The notes under the pieces are model-generated. The model ran no database searches. It was not told the origin of the DNA and worked only from the letters and a program-made list of their open reading frames with translations. From Bacteroidales bacterium (lineage in GTDB: Bacteria; Bacteroidota; Bacteroidia; Bacteroidales; F082), in the NCBI GenBank assembly GCA_024709145.1, contig JANJXG010000114.1:1-39309 (forward strand): a stretch of DNA of 39,309 nt. Reading direction: 5' to 3'. Shown here in pieces: positions 25,944 through 36,400 of the stretch; the stretch's first letter is position 1, and each line of letters opens with the position of its first letter. The translations under genes were made by a program, and so were the position numbers.

Positions 25944-26720
25944 TCATCCGATCAAGCCGGCACCGAGTGCAAGGGAAATAAGGATCAGCATCACAGCCAC
26001 AAAGGCTTGCACAAAGCCAAGCGTTACTTTTTTGAGTAATTTATTTCCTGTCAGGGCTCCTGCCATGGCCGAAAGTGTAGCAATTGCTACCAGACCCAGG
26101 TTGTCGGTAAGTCCCGATTGTTCAAATTTTGAGGCGTAAACACTCAGGCGGGTGATGTCGATGAAGGCGGCAATCGCAACACCGGTGCCGATAAAGGCTT
26201 CCTTTGAAAGTCCCGCTTTTACGAGAAAGGCTGTGCGTAGTGCCCCCTGATTTCCTGACAAACCTCCGAAAAAGCCACTTAATAACCCTCCAATCAGCAT
26301 TTTATCCCGACCAAACTGCAACTTCTTGAAAAATGGCAACAGATCCATCATGGCAAAAAACAACAGGATAATAGCCATCGTGAAATTAATTGGCGATACT
26401 TCAAAAGTTTTGCCTTGAAGATTGTAGGCAAACAATTCCGGTAAGTCGCTCAACCTGAATAACAACCATGAACCGGCAAAAGCTGCTGCGACGGCAGGAA
26501 CACCGAATCGCAGCAATACTTGCTTGTCGGCAAAGCGTGCCACAAGGGCAAGCTTGAAAAGGTTGTTGAAAAAATGAACGACAGCCGTCAGCGCAATGGC
26601 CACTTCAACAGGGAAAAACAACATAAAAACAGGTGCAAGCAAGGTCCCGAGTCCAAAACCGGAAAAGAAAGTGAGCAGGGAGGCTGCAAAAGCCACTAAA
26701 ATAATGAGTATGATCTCCAT
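25944..26720 (-). CDS. TauE/SafE family membrane transporter
   Basis: A 258-residue membrane protein from the ATG at 26720 (MEIILIILVAFAASLLTFFS) with about eight hydrophobic segments. The duplicated family motif is visible in the first half as FSGFGLGTLLAPVF and in the second half as GGLLSGFFGGLSGNQGALRT. Members export or import small sulfonates, sulfite or sulfoacetate. No sulfur-metabolism genes are nearby, so the substrate is unknown. The frame is open for 19 more codons upstream, but the membrane-protein start is clear. Confidence 0.82.
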   Translation of the reverse strand: MEIILIILVAFAASLLTFFSGFGLGTLLAPVFMLFFPVEVAIALTAVVHFFNNLFKLALVARFADKQVLLRFGVPAVAAAFAGSWLLFRLSDLPELFAYNLQGKTFEVSPINFTMAIILLFFAMMDLLPFFKKLQFGRDKMLIGGLLSGFFGGLSGNQGALRTAFLVKAGLSKEAFIGTGVAIAAFIDITRLSVYASKFEQSGLTDNLGLVAIATLSAMAGALTGNKLLKKVTLGFVQAFVAVMLILISLALGAGLIG

Positions 26721-26953
26721 CTTTTTTTTTTCACGAAGATAGCAATTGCTTCCATTCATTGCCTTATCCCGGCTCATCTTGTTTATTTTTCATTAATTCG
26801 TCAACCGGCTCGAATTGGAAATATTATTTATCAAAATACTCTTTCATATTGGATTATTTTTTAAATTTACGCTTGGTTTCGGTTAATTTCTAATAATGAA
26901 GCTGAAAGAGATTGAAATGCAAGTATTTATTATGAATTATCAAAATATTTAAT

Positions 26954-29467
26954 ATGAAAATATCACTATTCAAACTGACTTTGATATTTGTTTTTACAAT
27001 GAGTTCATTTAGTCCTGTCCTCAAAGCTCAGCGGGTTGGCTGGTGGAACTTCAACAACACTGCCGACCTCACTGCAGCAGTGCCCGGTTTTGGAGAGGAT
27101 TTGGTTTTGGTTGGCACACATCAGGCAGTCAATGGCCCTGAAACCAATGATTTTGCAGCCAGGATTGGAGTCAGCAGTTATTACAGACTCCTGCATGGAA
27201 TCAGTCAGAATGGTGGTGGAAACCAGGTAAACGAATACAGCATTCAAATTGATTTTAAAGTAGAATCACTCAATATCTGGCATAGTTTTTTTCAAACAAG
27301 TGTATTAAACAATAATGACGGTGATTTTTTCATCAATCCTTCCGGCCAGATTGGGGTTGCCGCAGTTGGTTACACAACCGGGACAATCATGCCAAATGAA
27401 TGGTACAGACTTGTTGTCGCAGTTGATAACGGTACTTCATTCAATGTTTTTCTTGATGGCGAATTGATCATGCAGGGCGCCATTCAGGATGTTGATGGCC
27501 GTTTTGCACTGGATAACGCCTTGTTGATGTTTGCCGATGAGGACGCCGAAGATAACGATATCCTCGTGTCGGAGCTGGCCATATGGGATTATTGTCTTAC
27601 GCCATTCGAAGTGGAAGCCCTTGGCGGCTTTGCGCATGGCACAGCACCCGATGAACAATTGGTTTTATTCCCCTTTTTGCAGTCGCTCACTACTCAGTCG
27701 GTGATAGTTTCATGGCACGATCCGCTTTCAAACCTCACCAAAGTAGAGTATGGACCATCAGAAGCTTTGGGCAACAGCACAATGGGAACGAGCGAGAACG
27801 TTTCTTCAGCTTACCGCTGGCACAGTGTACAACTCAATAACCTTCAGCCCGGTACAAGGTATTATTACAAAATCGTTTCCGGCAGCGGTGCTTCCGGCTT
27901 GTTTCATTTCCGAACCCTGCCGGCATCAGATTTTCAGGGTCACATCCGCATCCTGCTTTTCAGCGACACGCAGGATGACTCCGCAAGCACCGGAACAATT
28001 GTCAGGGCAGCAAGAGATAAAATGCAGGAAATGTTTGGCAGCCATTTCGCCGATAGCATACAGCTGATGATGCACACCGGAGATATCGTTGGTAGCGGAA
28101 GCGTTATCAGCCAATGGAGTACGCAGTTTTTCCGACCTTTTTCCGCACTTTCAGCCTTTGTTCCGTTTCAATCGGTGGCAGGCAATCATGAGATGGAACA
28201 CCAGAATTACTACAAATATGTTAAGTATGATGCCATTTCAGGTTTCCCTGCGGGCCATGCACTTTTCGAGAAAACCTGGGCTTACCGGCTGCCCGGTGTT
28301 TTGCTGATAGGGTTGAATACCAATATGATTAACAATTACGGAACGACACAAAAGAACTGGCTTGATGCTACCTTGGCAAATGCCCAGCAGGATGATTCGA
28401 TCCATTTCGTTTTTGTTTTTTTACATCATCCGCCTTTCAGCGAGTTATGGGTGGAAGGCAATACAGCCTATGTTGAAGAACAGATTTTGCCGATACTCAA
28501 AAATTACAGCAAGGTTCAACAGCTTTCTTACGGACATACACATGCCTACGAAAGGGGTGTGATTGAGTCAAATACCACCGACGGCGATTTCAGGATAAGT
28601 TGTGTCGGGGGCGGGGGGGGCAACCGCGACCGGTGGGGTGAATATACCAACATCGATTATCCGGAGGTCCACATCTCGCTCGACCATCATTTCTATGTTC
28701 TGTTTGACATTAACCTGGCAAACAAAAGCTTCGAAGGCAGGATGTTTGACCTGGGAAACAGCGATGTGGCCGCAACCAATAGTCCGGCTGACAGCTGGCA
28801 CCGGAAACTCAACCAGCCAATACCCGAAAAACCTCTTATCCTGACTGCTGCCAATCAATCCGACAACAGTTTCCGACTACAGGCTTCGCCTTTCGTCGGC
28901 GTTGATGCGCTGATGTCGGCACAGTTTCAGTTAAGCAGCTCGCAAGGCCAATACGAAGAGAGCGTTTTTTCGAAAATAAGCCACTGGCAAAATATTTATG
29001 GGGTTAATCCGTCATTTGAACCCATCGATCAGCAGACAGGTGCTGACCTGACATTGTGCGACATCCCGCATGGTACGCTTGAGAATTCCAAAACGTATTA
29101 TGCACGGATGCGTTACCGCGATCAAAACCTCCGCTGGAGCGAGTGGTCTGACGAAATAACCATCTTGTATCTCGATCCGCAGGGTCTGGATGACCATCCT
29201 GCTGCAAACTTTGGTTTTGTAGATAGTCATCCGAACCCCTTCACCGGCTCAACACAGATCGGTTTCTTTCTCAATCAACCTTCAAAGGTCAGCTTGCAGG
29301 TTTTTGACAGCCGTGGCAAACAGATTGCCAGACTGTTAGATGAGGAACGATCTGCAGGAACCCACCACGTTTTCTTCGACGGCAGTTTTTTGCCTGCAGG
29401 TATTTACACCTGTCGTCTGGAATCGGGCAATGAATACAGAACCAGGAAAATTACTTTGGTCAAATAG
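26954..29467 (+). CDS. T9SS-secreted LamG + purple-acid-phosphatase-like metallophosphoesterase
   Basis: An 837-residue secreted enzyme. After a signal peptide (to about residue 25) comes a LamG-like jelly roll (27-225), then a fibronectin-type domain (235-322) of the kind preceding purple acid phosphatases, then a calcineurin-like phosphoesterase (about 330-600). Metal motifs are SDTQ (337-340), GDI (376-378), GNHE (410-413), HHPP (491-494) and GHTH (527-530). The first motif has Gln where calcineurin-type enzymes have His (DxH), which is common in the purple-acid-phosphatase branch. The last 80 residues are a T9SS type A sorting domain (SHPNPFTG to RKITLVK). It should hydrolyse phosphoesters at or outside the cell surface. 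It converges on the LamG gene at 30303-31892, which carries two copies of the same LamG-like module. Confidence 0.82.
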   Translation: MKISLFKLTLIFVFTMSSFSPVLKAQRVGWWNFNNTADLTAAVPGFGEDLVLVGTHQAVNGPETNDFAARIGVSSYYRLLHGISQNGGGNQVNEYSIQIDFKVESLNIWHSFFQTSVLNNNDGDFFINPSGQIGVAAVGYTTGTIMPNEWYRLVVAVDNGTSFNVFLDGELIMQGAIQDVDGRFALDNALLMFADEDAEDNDILVSELAIWDYCLTPFEVEALGGFAHGTAPDEQLVLFPFLQSLTTQSVIVSWHDPLSNLTKVEYGPSEALGNSTMGTSENVSSAYRWHSVQLNNLQPGTRYYYKIVSGSGASGLFHFRTLPASDFQGHIRILLFSDTQDDSASTGTIVRAARDKMQEMFGSHFADSIQLMMHTGDIVGSGSVISQWSTQFFRPFSALSAFVPFQSVAGNHEMEHQNYYKYVKYDAISGFPAGHALFEKTWAYRLPGVLLIGLNTNMINNYGTTQKNWLDATLANAQQDDSIHFVFVFLHHPPFSELWVEGNTAYVEEQILPILKNYSKVQQLSYGHTHAYERGVIESNTTDGDFRISCVGGGGGNRDRWGEYTNIDYPEVHISLDHHFYVLFDINLANKSFEGRMFDLGNSDVAATNSPADSWHRKLNQPIPEKPLILTAANQSDNSFRLQASPFVGVDALMSAQFQLSSSQGQYEESVFSKISHWQNIYGVNPSFEPIDQQTGADLTLCDIPHGTLENSKTYYARMRYRDQNLRWSEWSDEITILYLDPQGLDDHPAANFGFVDSHPNPFTGSTQIGFFLNQPSKVSLQVFDSRGKQIARLLDEERSAGTHHVFFDGSFLPAGIYTCRLESGNEYRTRKITLVK

Positions 29468-29640
29468 TGTGCCGGTGATTTATTAACTGCTGCTTATTCC
29501 TGTCCTTGAATAGATTGGGTCTGTTGAAAAACTCCTAAGTACACCAATATCAATAAATAAACTCGGGCTTTCTGTTTCATAGTGCATGCATTTGCAAAGT
29601 TCAGCTCAAAAGGCCCGCATCCCAATCGAAATTCGAAGCT

Positions 29641-29871
29641 GGGATTGAATGAAAAGGCTCCTGTAGCGTTCTTTTTTTTTAACCGCAAAGTCCGCCATCC
29701 CGACAGTTGTCGGGGGCGTGGAGGACACAGAGAAATCAATGATTTCGATTCGCCTCGTCGCTTCATTTGCTTTGTATGCTAATCATAAACAACAATGTGC
29801 CAACCCTTTGCGCCTACTCAGCGGTCTGTGGTTAAACTTTTTTTAGCTCCGGTTGAAACAAACACATAAAC
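29641..29871 (+). repeat. Dispersed non-coding repeat, copy A
   Basis: This stretch matches the reverse complement of 38734-38986. Shared blocks in order are GGGATTGA, CCTGTAGCGTTCTTTTTTTT, AACCGCA, AGAGAAATCAAT followed by ATTTC, GCTTCATTTGC and CTCCGGTTGA. Copy A has a 16-nt palindrome, CCCGACAGTTGTCGGG (29699-29714), that copy B lacks. No transposase is present. A GTGCATGC at 29582 has a counterpart beyond copy B, so the real element may extend to the left. Confidence 0.78.
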
Positions 29872-29935
29872 TTTTCAACTTGTGACAGTTGGATGAAAAG
29901 ATTGCTTTATTGCGTTCGGAGTGTTTTTCAGCAGC

Positions 29936-30070
29936 CTATAAGTAAAAGAATAATTCAATTAAATGCTTTAAATACAAATTCATTGGGCTAATCTGAAGAA
30001 TGCCCTTGAGCACGGCTGTAAAATCTGCCTCATCTTGTTGCTTTGCTTTCTTTGACTTCTGTGAAGGCAT
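29936..30070 (-). CDS. Possible 44-residue basic protein
   Basis: A short frame from the ATG at 30070 reads MPSQKSKKAKQQDEADFTAV and ends FFYL. It has a lysine-rich start and an amphipathic middle (AVLKGILQI). There is no clear promoter or partner gene, and it lies in a repeat-containing gap. It could be a truncated remnant or chance. Confidence 0.2.
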   Translation of the reverse strand: MPSQKSKKAKQQDEADFTAVLKGILQISPMNLYLKHLIELFFYL

Positions 30071-30243
30071 AAGCTGATCCAGGTTTGTTAACCGGACAAC
30101 ACAGCCTTTTTGGATTGGGCACTTCCGCTGTTTTTCTTTTGCTCAAGATTCCAGCCAGAGCGAGAAAAGAGTTGAAGCTATCCGAACTCAATCCATCAGC
30201 CTTGCATCGAAATATTGCCGAAACAGCGGCTAGAGGGCTGCGG

Positions 30244-30279
30244 GGAAAAAACGAAGGCTGCCTTTTCAGGGCAGCCTCC
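30244..30279 (-). terminator. Rho-independent terminator of the SusCD-LamG operon
   Basis: On the minus strand AGGCTGCC (30277-30270) pairs with GGCAGCCT (30262-30255) around a 7-nt loop and is followed by TTCGTTTTTT. It lies about 24 nt after the LamG protein stop codon. Confidence 0.78.
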
Positions 30280-30302
30280 TCACATTCACAAACCAATGGT
30301 AA

Positions 30303-31892
30303 TTAATGTGCAACCATCATTCTTTTCACGATTCTGCTTTGGTTCACCATCAGGCTCACCGAATAGATACCGGCGGGCAGCTGTGCCGCATCCACCTGGT
30401 AATTGTAGGATCCTACCGGGCGGAATCCAAGGCTTTCATGCTGCAGGATTCGACCTGTCAAATCAGAAATCTCAAATGTAACCACACCGTTTTCAATCAG
30501 TTGATAAGGGAATACTGTAATTCCTGAAGTTGGGTTGGGGTAGTTTTGTCCGAGTTGTGCGCTCTTATTTTGCTCATGCTGATGAATGCCGGTATAGGTG
30601 GTGGCATCGCCCAGTAAGGCAGCTTCTTCGGCAGTGAGGGCTACATTCCAGATGGCCAGTTCGGAGCATTTGATTAATCCGTCGTCACCATCGTTGTCGC
30701 CAAAAATAAGCAGCGACTCCAGTAGTCCGTAACGTCCGTCCAGTTCCCTTCCTGCAGCATCGAGCCATAATTCCCCATTGACATAAATCCGGAAGAACTC
30801 TCCGTTTTTCACGCTCACGATCATGCGATACCAGATGTCGGCAAACACAGTATTGGTTGTGTAGCCTGCTTCCCACACGCCAATGGCGTTGGAGGTGTTG
30901 ATAAACAGGTCGGCATCGTCGCTGTTGTCGGGTGTCAGCTGGAAGAATGAATGCCAGATACCTCCTTCAGGCATGGAGAAGTCGAACTGAAAACTATACT
31001 CATTTACCTTGGTTCCGCCACCATTGGCTGCCATGCCGTGAACCATAGTCAGGTAGCTGCCAAGGCCAATCTGGGTGGCGAGATTTCCGTCTTTCGGTCC
31101 GGCAACAGATTCTTGTGTGCCGGTGAGCGTGAGTGGGTTACCAACTTCAGCTTTCAGCATATCGAGTGGGTCGTCAAACATCCAGTGGCCTTTTTTCACC
31201 GGAAAACCGGCTGTTGGGCTGGTGGTGGCATCGCCGAGTTCGAGGGCTTCTTCCGCGGTGAGCGCCACATTCCAGATGCCGGCTTCGGAACATACCATGG
31301 TGTTGTCTTCACCGTCTTCATCGGCAAACAACAAAAGCGCTGCTTCGAGTGCGTCGCGGCTGTCGATCTCTTGTCCTGCGCCGTCAACCCAAAGCTCACC
31401 ATTCATATAAATTTTGAAGAATTCACCGTTCTTCACCGATACAACCATCCGGTACCAGGTGTTTTCGGCCACGGCATTTTCAGAATAACCATAGCGCCAG
31501 GCGCCAATCAGGTTGTCCACATTGATAAATAACTCTGCATCATTGGCGTTGTCGGCTGCGGTTTGATAAATGGCATGCCACATCGAAGCCGTTGGCATCA
31601 AAATGTCGAGCTGCAGCGAATACTCATTCACCAGACTGCCACCTCCGTTGGCAGCAATGCCATGGGTCATTATCAAATGGCTGCCCAGTCCAAGCTCTGT
31701 AGCCAGGTTGCCTTCCACGGGCCCGTTTACGGAGGTTTGCGTTCCGGTCAGCACAAGTGCTTCACCGGTGGTTGCTGCCAGCATGTTCATCGGGTCATCA
31801 AATTTCCACCAGCCAACCCTCTCAGGCACAACGGCAAAGGTGGTACTGCCGATAAGCAGCAAAAACATCATCAAGAATAGATTTTTTTTCAT
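30303..31892 (-). CDS. T9SS-secreted protein with two tandem LamG-like modules
   Basis: A 529-residue secreted protein: signal peptide (MKKNLFLMMFLLLIGSTTFA), two tandem LamG-like jelly rolls (about 25-222 and 234-430), and a T9SS type A sorting domain (about 447-529, LGQNYPNPTSG to RMMVAH). Both modules share HG(I/M)AANGGG, VNEYS, a WYRM(V/I)VSVKNGEFF block, a MNGELW/VNGELW strand and a SExxIWNVALTAEEA motif, so a recent internal duplication is likely. The same module heads the phosphatase at 26954. The gene is last in the SusC-SusD operon, 47 nt after susD and before a terminator. No catalytic site was seen; carbohydrate or ligand binding is the best guess. Confidence 0.78.
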   Translation of the reverse strand: MKKNLFLMMFLLLIGSTTFAVVPERVGWWKFDDPMNMLAATTGEALVLTGTQTSVNGPVEGNLATELGLGSHLIMTHGIAANGGGSLVNEYSLQLDILMPTASMWHAIYQTAADNANDAELFINVDNLIGAWRYGYSENAVAENTWYRMVVSVKNGEFFKIYMNGELWVDGAGQEIDSRDALEAALLLFADEDGEDNTMVCSEAGIWNVALTAEEALELGDATTSPTAGFPVKKGHWMFDDPLDMLKAEVGNPLTLTGTQESVAGPKDGNLATQIGLGSYLTMVHGMAANGGGTKVNEYSFQFDFSMPEGGIWHSFFQLTPDNSDDADLFINTSNAIGVWEAGYTTNTVFADIWYRMIVSVKNGEFFRIYVNGELWLDAAGRELDGRYGLLESLLIFGDNDGDDGLIKCSELAIWNVALTAEEAALLGDATTYTGIHQHEQNKSAQLGQNYPNPTSGITVFPYQLIENGVVTFEISDLTGRILQHESLGFRPVGSYNYQVDAAQLPAGIYSVSLMVNQSRIVKRMMVAH

Positions 31893-31939
31893 AATGGTAG
31901 TTTTAATGATTATTAATTACTGGTTATTTGAATGGTTTG

Positions 31940-33463
31940 TTAATCTTTCAGAATCCACATACTTTCGTTGGTGTCGTCGTTGCCATTGAATTGCCGGCTC
32001 AATGCAGCTTCAACATTTTGTCTGTTATAGGTCAGCTCTTTCGATGGATAAAGCCACCTTAATGGTAGTTGTGTTGGAATGCCGTTCAGGTTGGTGGCCG
32101 GGTTGATGGGCAAAACGGGATAGCCGGTTCTGCGGTATTCGTAATAGGTATTCCAGCCATCCTGCATGAATCCCATGAAATAACGCTGCTGCCATATTTT
32201 CTGAAGTTGTTGTTCGGTTGTACCGCTCAGTACTACAGAAGGTTGTGCAACATAACTATTGATAATGGCCGTGGTGATCTTCATGCCGTGATGGTATTTC
32301 GGATCGTCGGGGGTGTTGAGTGCCGTGAACTGCATGGCGGCAATGATTCCTTTTTTATAGGTTTCACCGGCATCTCCGCCTGTCCAGCCGCGTAGTATGC
32401 CTTCGGCAATGATGAAGCATTGTTCGGCATAACTCAGTAAAAAGGTAGGCTCGCCTTGCGGAAGGGCATAATAACGCGGATTTACCCCGCTGATTTCGTT
32501 GGCCACATAACGTGCAGCGATGCTGCTGTAGTTGTCGGATGGGTCAACACCCACATAGGCATTCCAGCTCGATGGTGCCTCGCCGCTGTTTATCTGTGCC
32601 AAAGCCGGTTCGGCGTAATAGAACATCCGGTAATCATTGAGCTCTTTCATTTTGTTGATCAGGGTAGTGCTCATGATGGGATATTTTCTGAAGTTGCTGT
32701 TGTAGAAAGGATAGTTTTCAACTTCGAGGTTCGAATACACAAGCTGGAAGTTGTCGGCACTCGATTGAAAAAGTGGTTCGTTGGTAACAATATTGTTGAA
32801 TCGGTTTATCACATCGAGGTCGGGATCGGAGGCCTTTTTCCAGAGATGCGACAATACTTTGAGACTAAGACTGTTGCAGGCGGCCTGCCACTTGGCTATT
32901 TTGCCTTTGTATATCGGATCGCCTTCAAAATTACGACCTGCTTCAAAATACCTGGCGGCAGCGTCCAATTCGTTCAGAATACCCAGAAAAACCTCTTTTT
33001 GGGTGTCATATTTCGGGTTGATGATTCCTTGCTCGCCCTGCAGTGCTTCGCTGTAAGGGATGTCGCCAACGGCCAGCGTGAGTCTGAAGAAGGTATAGGC
33101 CCGGATAAAATGGCCAAGTGCCAGATAGGTGCTGTCGGTAACAGAGCCTTCTGCGGCTTCCTGCATTTTTTTAACATTGGTAAGCTTCACCAGTGAAGCA
33201 AAACTGGTGCGGTCGAGCTTGTTGTATTGATAGTTGTTGGCCCCTTCCATATAGGATATGTATTTGGCCAGCATATCTTTATACAGAAAATCAACGCCCA
33301 CATGCGGATATTCGGTGGTTTGCAGGATCAGATTAGTCGCCAGCAGCGAAGGGCTCACCTGAGAGGTTTGATTGGGATCGGTATTGATATCATCAAATTT
33401 CGAACAGGCGTTGAATGACCATGAGACGCTGATCAGGAGGATGAATATGATTACTTTTTTCAT
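31940..33463 (-). CDS. SusD/RagB-like surface lipoprotein
   Basis: A 507-residue lipoprotein: signal peptide MKKVIIFILLISVSWSFNAC with the acylated Cys at 20, followed by a SusD-like domain with FDDINTDPNQTSQVSPSLL near the start. Helical repeats follow, including TYLALGHFIRAYTFFRLTLA and FLLSYAEQCFIIAEGILRG, and the C-terminal part has IWQQRYFMGFMQDGWNTYYE. The protein is of the SusD-like_2 type. It would sit on the cell surface as the lid of the SusC channel and bind the substrate. It follows SusC by 11 nt, the normal arrangement. Confidence 0.9.
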   Translation of the reverse strand: MKKVIIFILLISVSWSFNACSKFDDINTDPNQTSQVSPSLLATNLILQTTEYPHVGVDFLYKDMLAKYISYMEGANNYQYNKLDRTSFASLVKLTNVKKMQEAAEGSVTDSTYLALGHFIRAYTFFRLTLAVGDIPYSEALQGEQGIINPKYDTQKEVFLGILNELDAAARYFEAGRNFEGDPIYKGKIAKWQAACNSLSLKVLSHLWKKASDPDLDVINRFNNIVTNEPLFQSSADNFQLVYSNLEVENYPFYNSNFRKYPIMSTTLINKMKELNDYRMFYYAEPALAQINSGEAPSSWNAYVGVDPSDNYSSIAARYVANEISGVNPRYYALPQGEPTFLLSYAEQCFIIAEGILRGWTGGDAGETYKKGIIAAMQFTALNTPDDPKYHHGMKITTAIINSYVAQPSVVLSGTTEQQLQKIWQQRYFMGFMQDGWNTYYEYRRTGYPVLPINPATNLNGIPTQLPLRWLYPSKELTYNRQNVEAALSRQFNGNDDTNESMWILKD

Positions 33464-33474
33464 GGTTTGCAGGA

Positions 33475-36400
33475 TTAAAAGTTTGTCTTAAGATTAAGGC
33501 CAAAGTAGCGGATCGAGGGTGACACAAGGTCCCAGGATGAGCCGTAGTCAGGATCGGTCATCTTGTATTCCTTTCCCCAATAGAGCAGGTTTTGACCAAC
33601 AAGCGAGACATGGAGGTCTTTCAGACCGATTTTTGAAGACGCCTGTGTGGGCACTTTCCAGCTTATATAGAGTTCTCTTAACTTCACAAAGGTCTCATCA
33701 AGAATATTCTGGCTTCTCCACGACCAGGCTCCGGTGTGGTATCGTCTGGTGTAGCCTTCGTACGACACTTCCACATCGTTGGGTGCAAACACCCTCGTGT
33801 CGGAAATAATCTGACCGTAGGTGTCGTATTCCACTGTCCCGGAAACTACTTTCACTCCGGGGCCTACATAGTTTGTCAGCCCATTCACCACCTCATCGTA
33901 GCGCCATTGGTTATCGGTATCAATGTGGGCTCCTGAGTGCCAGAGCAGTGCGTCGAGCCGTGAGAACGAAAGACCGCCAACACGACCGTCAACCGAAATA
34001 CCTAAGGTGAGACTTTTGTATTGAAGGTCGGTATTGATGCCCCACACCCAGTCGGGGTTGCTGTAGCCATGCACGCTCAGGTAATCGGAAATAACAGGCA
34101 TGCCATTCTGATGGATGATGTTTCCGTCAGCATCGCGCTGCCAGTCATACACCGTATAGGCATCAATGCGGTTTCCAACCTTGATCCAGGGCAGATCCTC
34201 GGCATAAAGGGAGTCGAGCTTCGTGTAGTAGGTGATGTCCTTGGCCCAGTTGAAGTTCACATGCCACTTCCAGTCGCGGGTGGAAACAGGTGTAACCCCA
34301 AGCGTGAGTTCAAGCCCTTTTTTCGTTGTTTCCGTGTCGATGTTGACATATTTCTGATAAAAGCCTGTTGCCTCACTCAGATCGGCAAAATCGATCAGGT
34401 TATAGCGGCGCTTTTGATAATAGGTTAAATCGAACTTCAGCCTGTTGCCCAGAAACACTGCTGCGGTTCCGGCTTCAAATGTTTGGGAAGTTGTGGGTTC
34501 AATGTCGCTACCGCGCAAATCCACCGGGAAGTATGCCGAGTTATAACCACCCCACACTTCGTTTTGGACGGTAAAATTGGTGGCGATGTCATAGATGCCC
34601 GGGGTTGCCTTGGTTACAGTCCAGGATGAACGCAGTTTCCAAAAATCCAACCAGCTGGTGGCTGGCAAGATCTCCGACACCACGAAACTTCCCGATACTG
34701 ATGGGTAGAAGTAGGATCGTTCCTCTTCCGAAAGGGTTGAATTCCAGTCGTTTCTGCCGGTCACGTCAAGGTAGGCCATCCGTTTGTAGCTGATGCTGAC
34801 CCGTCCGAACAAACTGTTAACCTGCTGTCGTGTGAGATCGGTATCCCATTCGATGGGGTTTTTTGAAGCCCGGAGCGAGTAAAACCCGGGTACGGAAAGG
34901 CCTCCTTGTGTATTGGCCTGGAAATAATCGTCTTTCTTGAAGTAGATCGTACCACCGGCCAGACCTTCGAGCTGAAAATCCCCAAATGTCCTATCCACAT
35001 TGAGGAGCAAGTCGTTGTTAAGGCTGTAGCCGGTCGTTTTTTCCTCGGCATAGTAACCATACGAACTCCATGAGTTGCGCGAGCTGATCGGGTTACGCGA
35101 GATGTGACGGTTCAGGTAAGAATCGAGGCCGCTTCTGAACAACACTTTCATCCAGGGATTAACCTGATACGATGCCGATACAAAGCCGCTCATGATGTCG
35201 CGGTCGGCTGTGGTGATGACCTCATTGGCCAGATACCAGGGGTTGTCGTACCAAACGGTGTTGAACCAGTTTTGTGAGATGTCCTTCTCCATCCAGTAAT
35301 TTTTATATTCGTTCACGTCCCATTCAGCGCCAACCCAGCCAACCAGGTTGTACAGAAATCCGCCGGAATATTGGTTGCCTCTGATATTGGGAGAGATGTG
35401 TTTCGAATAGGTGATGCCTGATTCGAGCGTAAATCCCTTGAGCTTCATTTCACCACTTAAGGAATAGGTAGCTTTGTTAAGTTTTTGGTTTGGAAATTGC
35501 CCTTTTTCATACACATGTGATACAGAGGCCCTGATGCTTCCGTTTTCACCCTGGTTGATGATGTTGATGTTGTTGTTGGTAATCATCCCCAGCTCCTGAA
35601 AGTTCTTCAGGTTGTCTTTTCCCTTTGAGACGAGGGGCACACTGTCTTTCCAAACCATTTCAAAAGGGTCCCACAAGCGTGTTGTGCGGCCGATGTCGAG
35701 TTTATCTCCCCACACATAGTCATCGCTGTATTTACCATGTTCGCCCGAGGAGTATGATTTCTGGGTCTCCGGATAGGTAATAAAGCCCATGTTAAACATC
35801 GTTGAGCTGTTGAGCGAAACGGAAAGACCTTTTTCTTTGTGGCCTTTGATGGTGGTAACCATGATGGCGCCGTTGGCTCCGCGTGATCCGTAAAGGGCTG
35901 AGGCAGTGGCACCTTTTAACACATCGATGCTTTTGATGTCGTCGGGACTGATGTCGTCGAGGGTGGTATTGGCATTGGGAATACCGTCGATCACAATCAG
36001 CGGGTTTTCACCCCTGAGCAGCATCACCGGTTCCTGACCGAAATTGGTGCTGTTGAAAATCGTCAGACCTGCCACCTTTCCCGTGAGGGTCGTTGTGGGA
36101 TTGGAATGCTTCACCGTTTGAATTTTGTCACCATCCATCTTCTGTACAGCATACCCGACAGCTTTTTCTTCGCGTCTGATGCCAAGGGCAGTCACCACCA
36201 CATCACCCATCATAATGTCGCTTTCGGTCATCTGCACCTCAAGGGTCATGCCGGGTTTCACGGTATATTCCATCGGGCTGTAGCCAATGTAGGAGATGGT
36301 AAGTTTTTCATCGCCGGTCACGGTCACCTCAAAGGTGCCGTCGATGGTGGTGATGGTTCCGCTGCCGGTGCTGCCGATCAGCACTGTGGCTCCGGGCATG

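Larger units (their letters stand above)
29468..30302. other. Long intergenic region between convergent LamG genes
   Basis: No convincing gene fills these 835 bases. They hold a dispersed repeat (29641-29871), a possible 44-residue reading frame on the minus strand (29936-30070) and a terminator at the right end (30244-30279). Two other open frames, 29582-29782 (+) and 30030-30296 (-), look non-coding: the first lies in the repeat and the second overlaps the terminator. Confidence 0.6.

Noticed and set aside
29699-29714. Palindrome CCCGACAGTTGTCGGG as a terminator
   Set aside because: No T-run follows on either strand and it sits within a repeat; it is better seen as part of repeat copy A.
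29582-29782. 66-residue open frame in repeat copy A
   Set aside because: Shares only short pieces (KAPVAFFF) with a frame in copy B; conserved because the DNA repeat is conserved, not as a protein.
30030-30296. 88-residue open frame in the gap downstream of the LamG gene
   Set aside because: It runs across the operon terminator and has no supporting promoter or motif.
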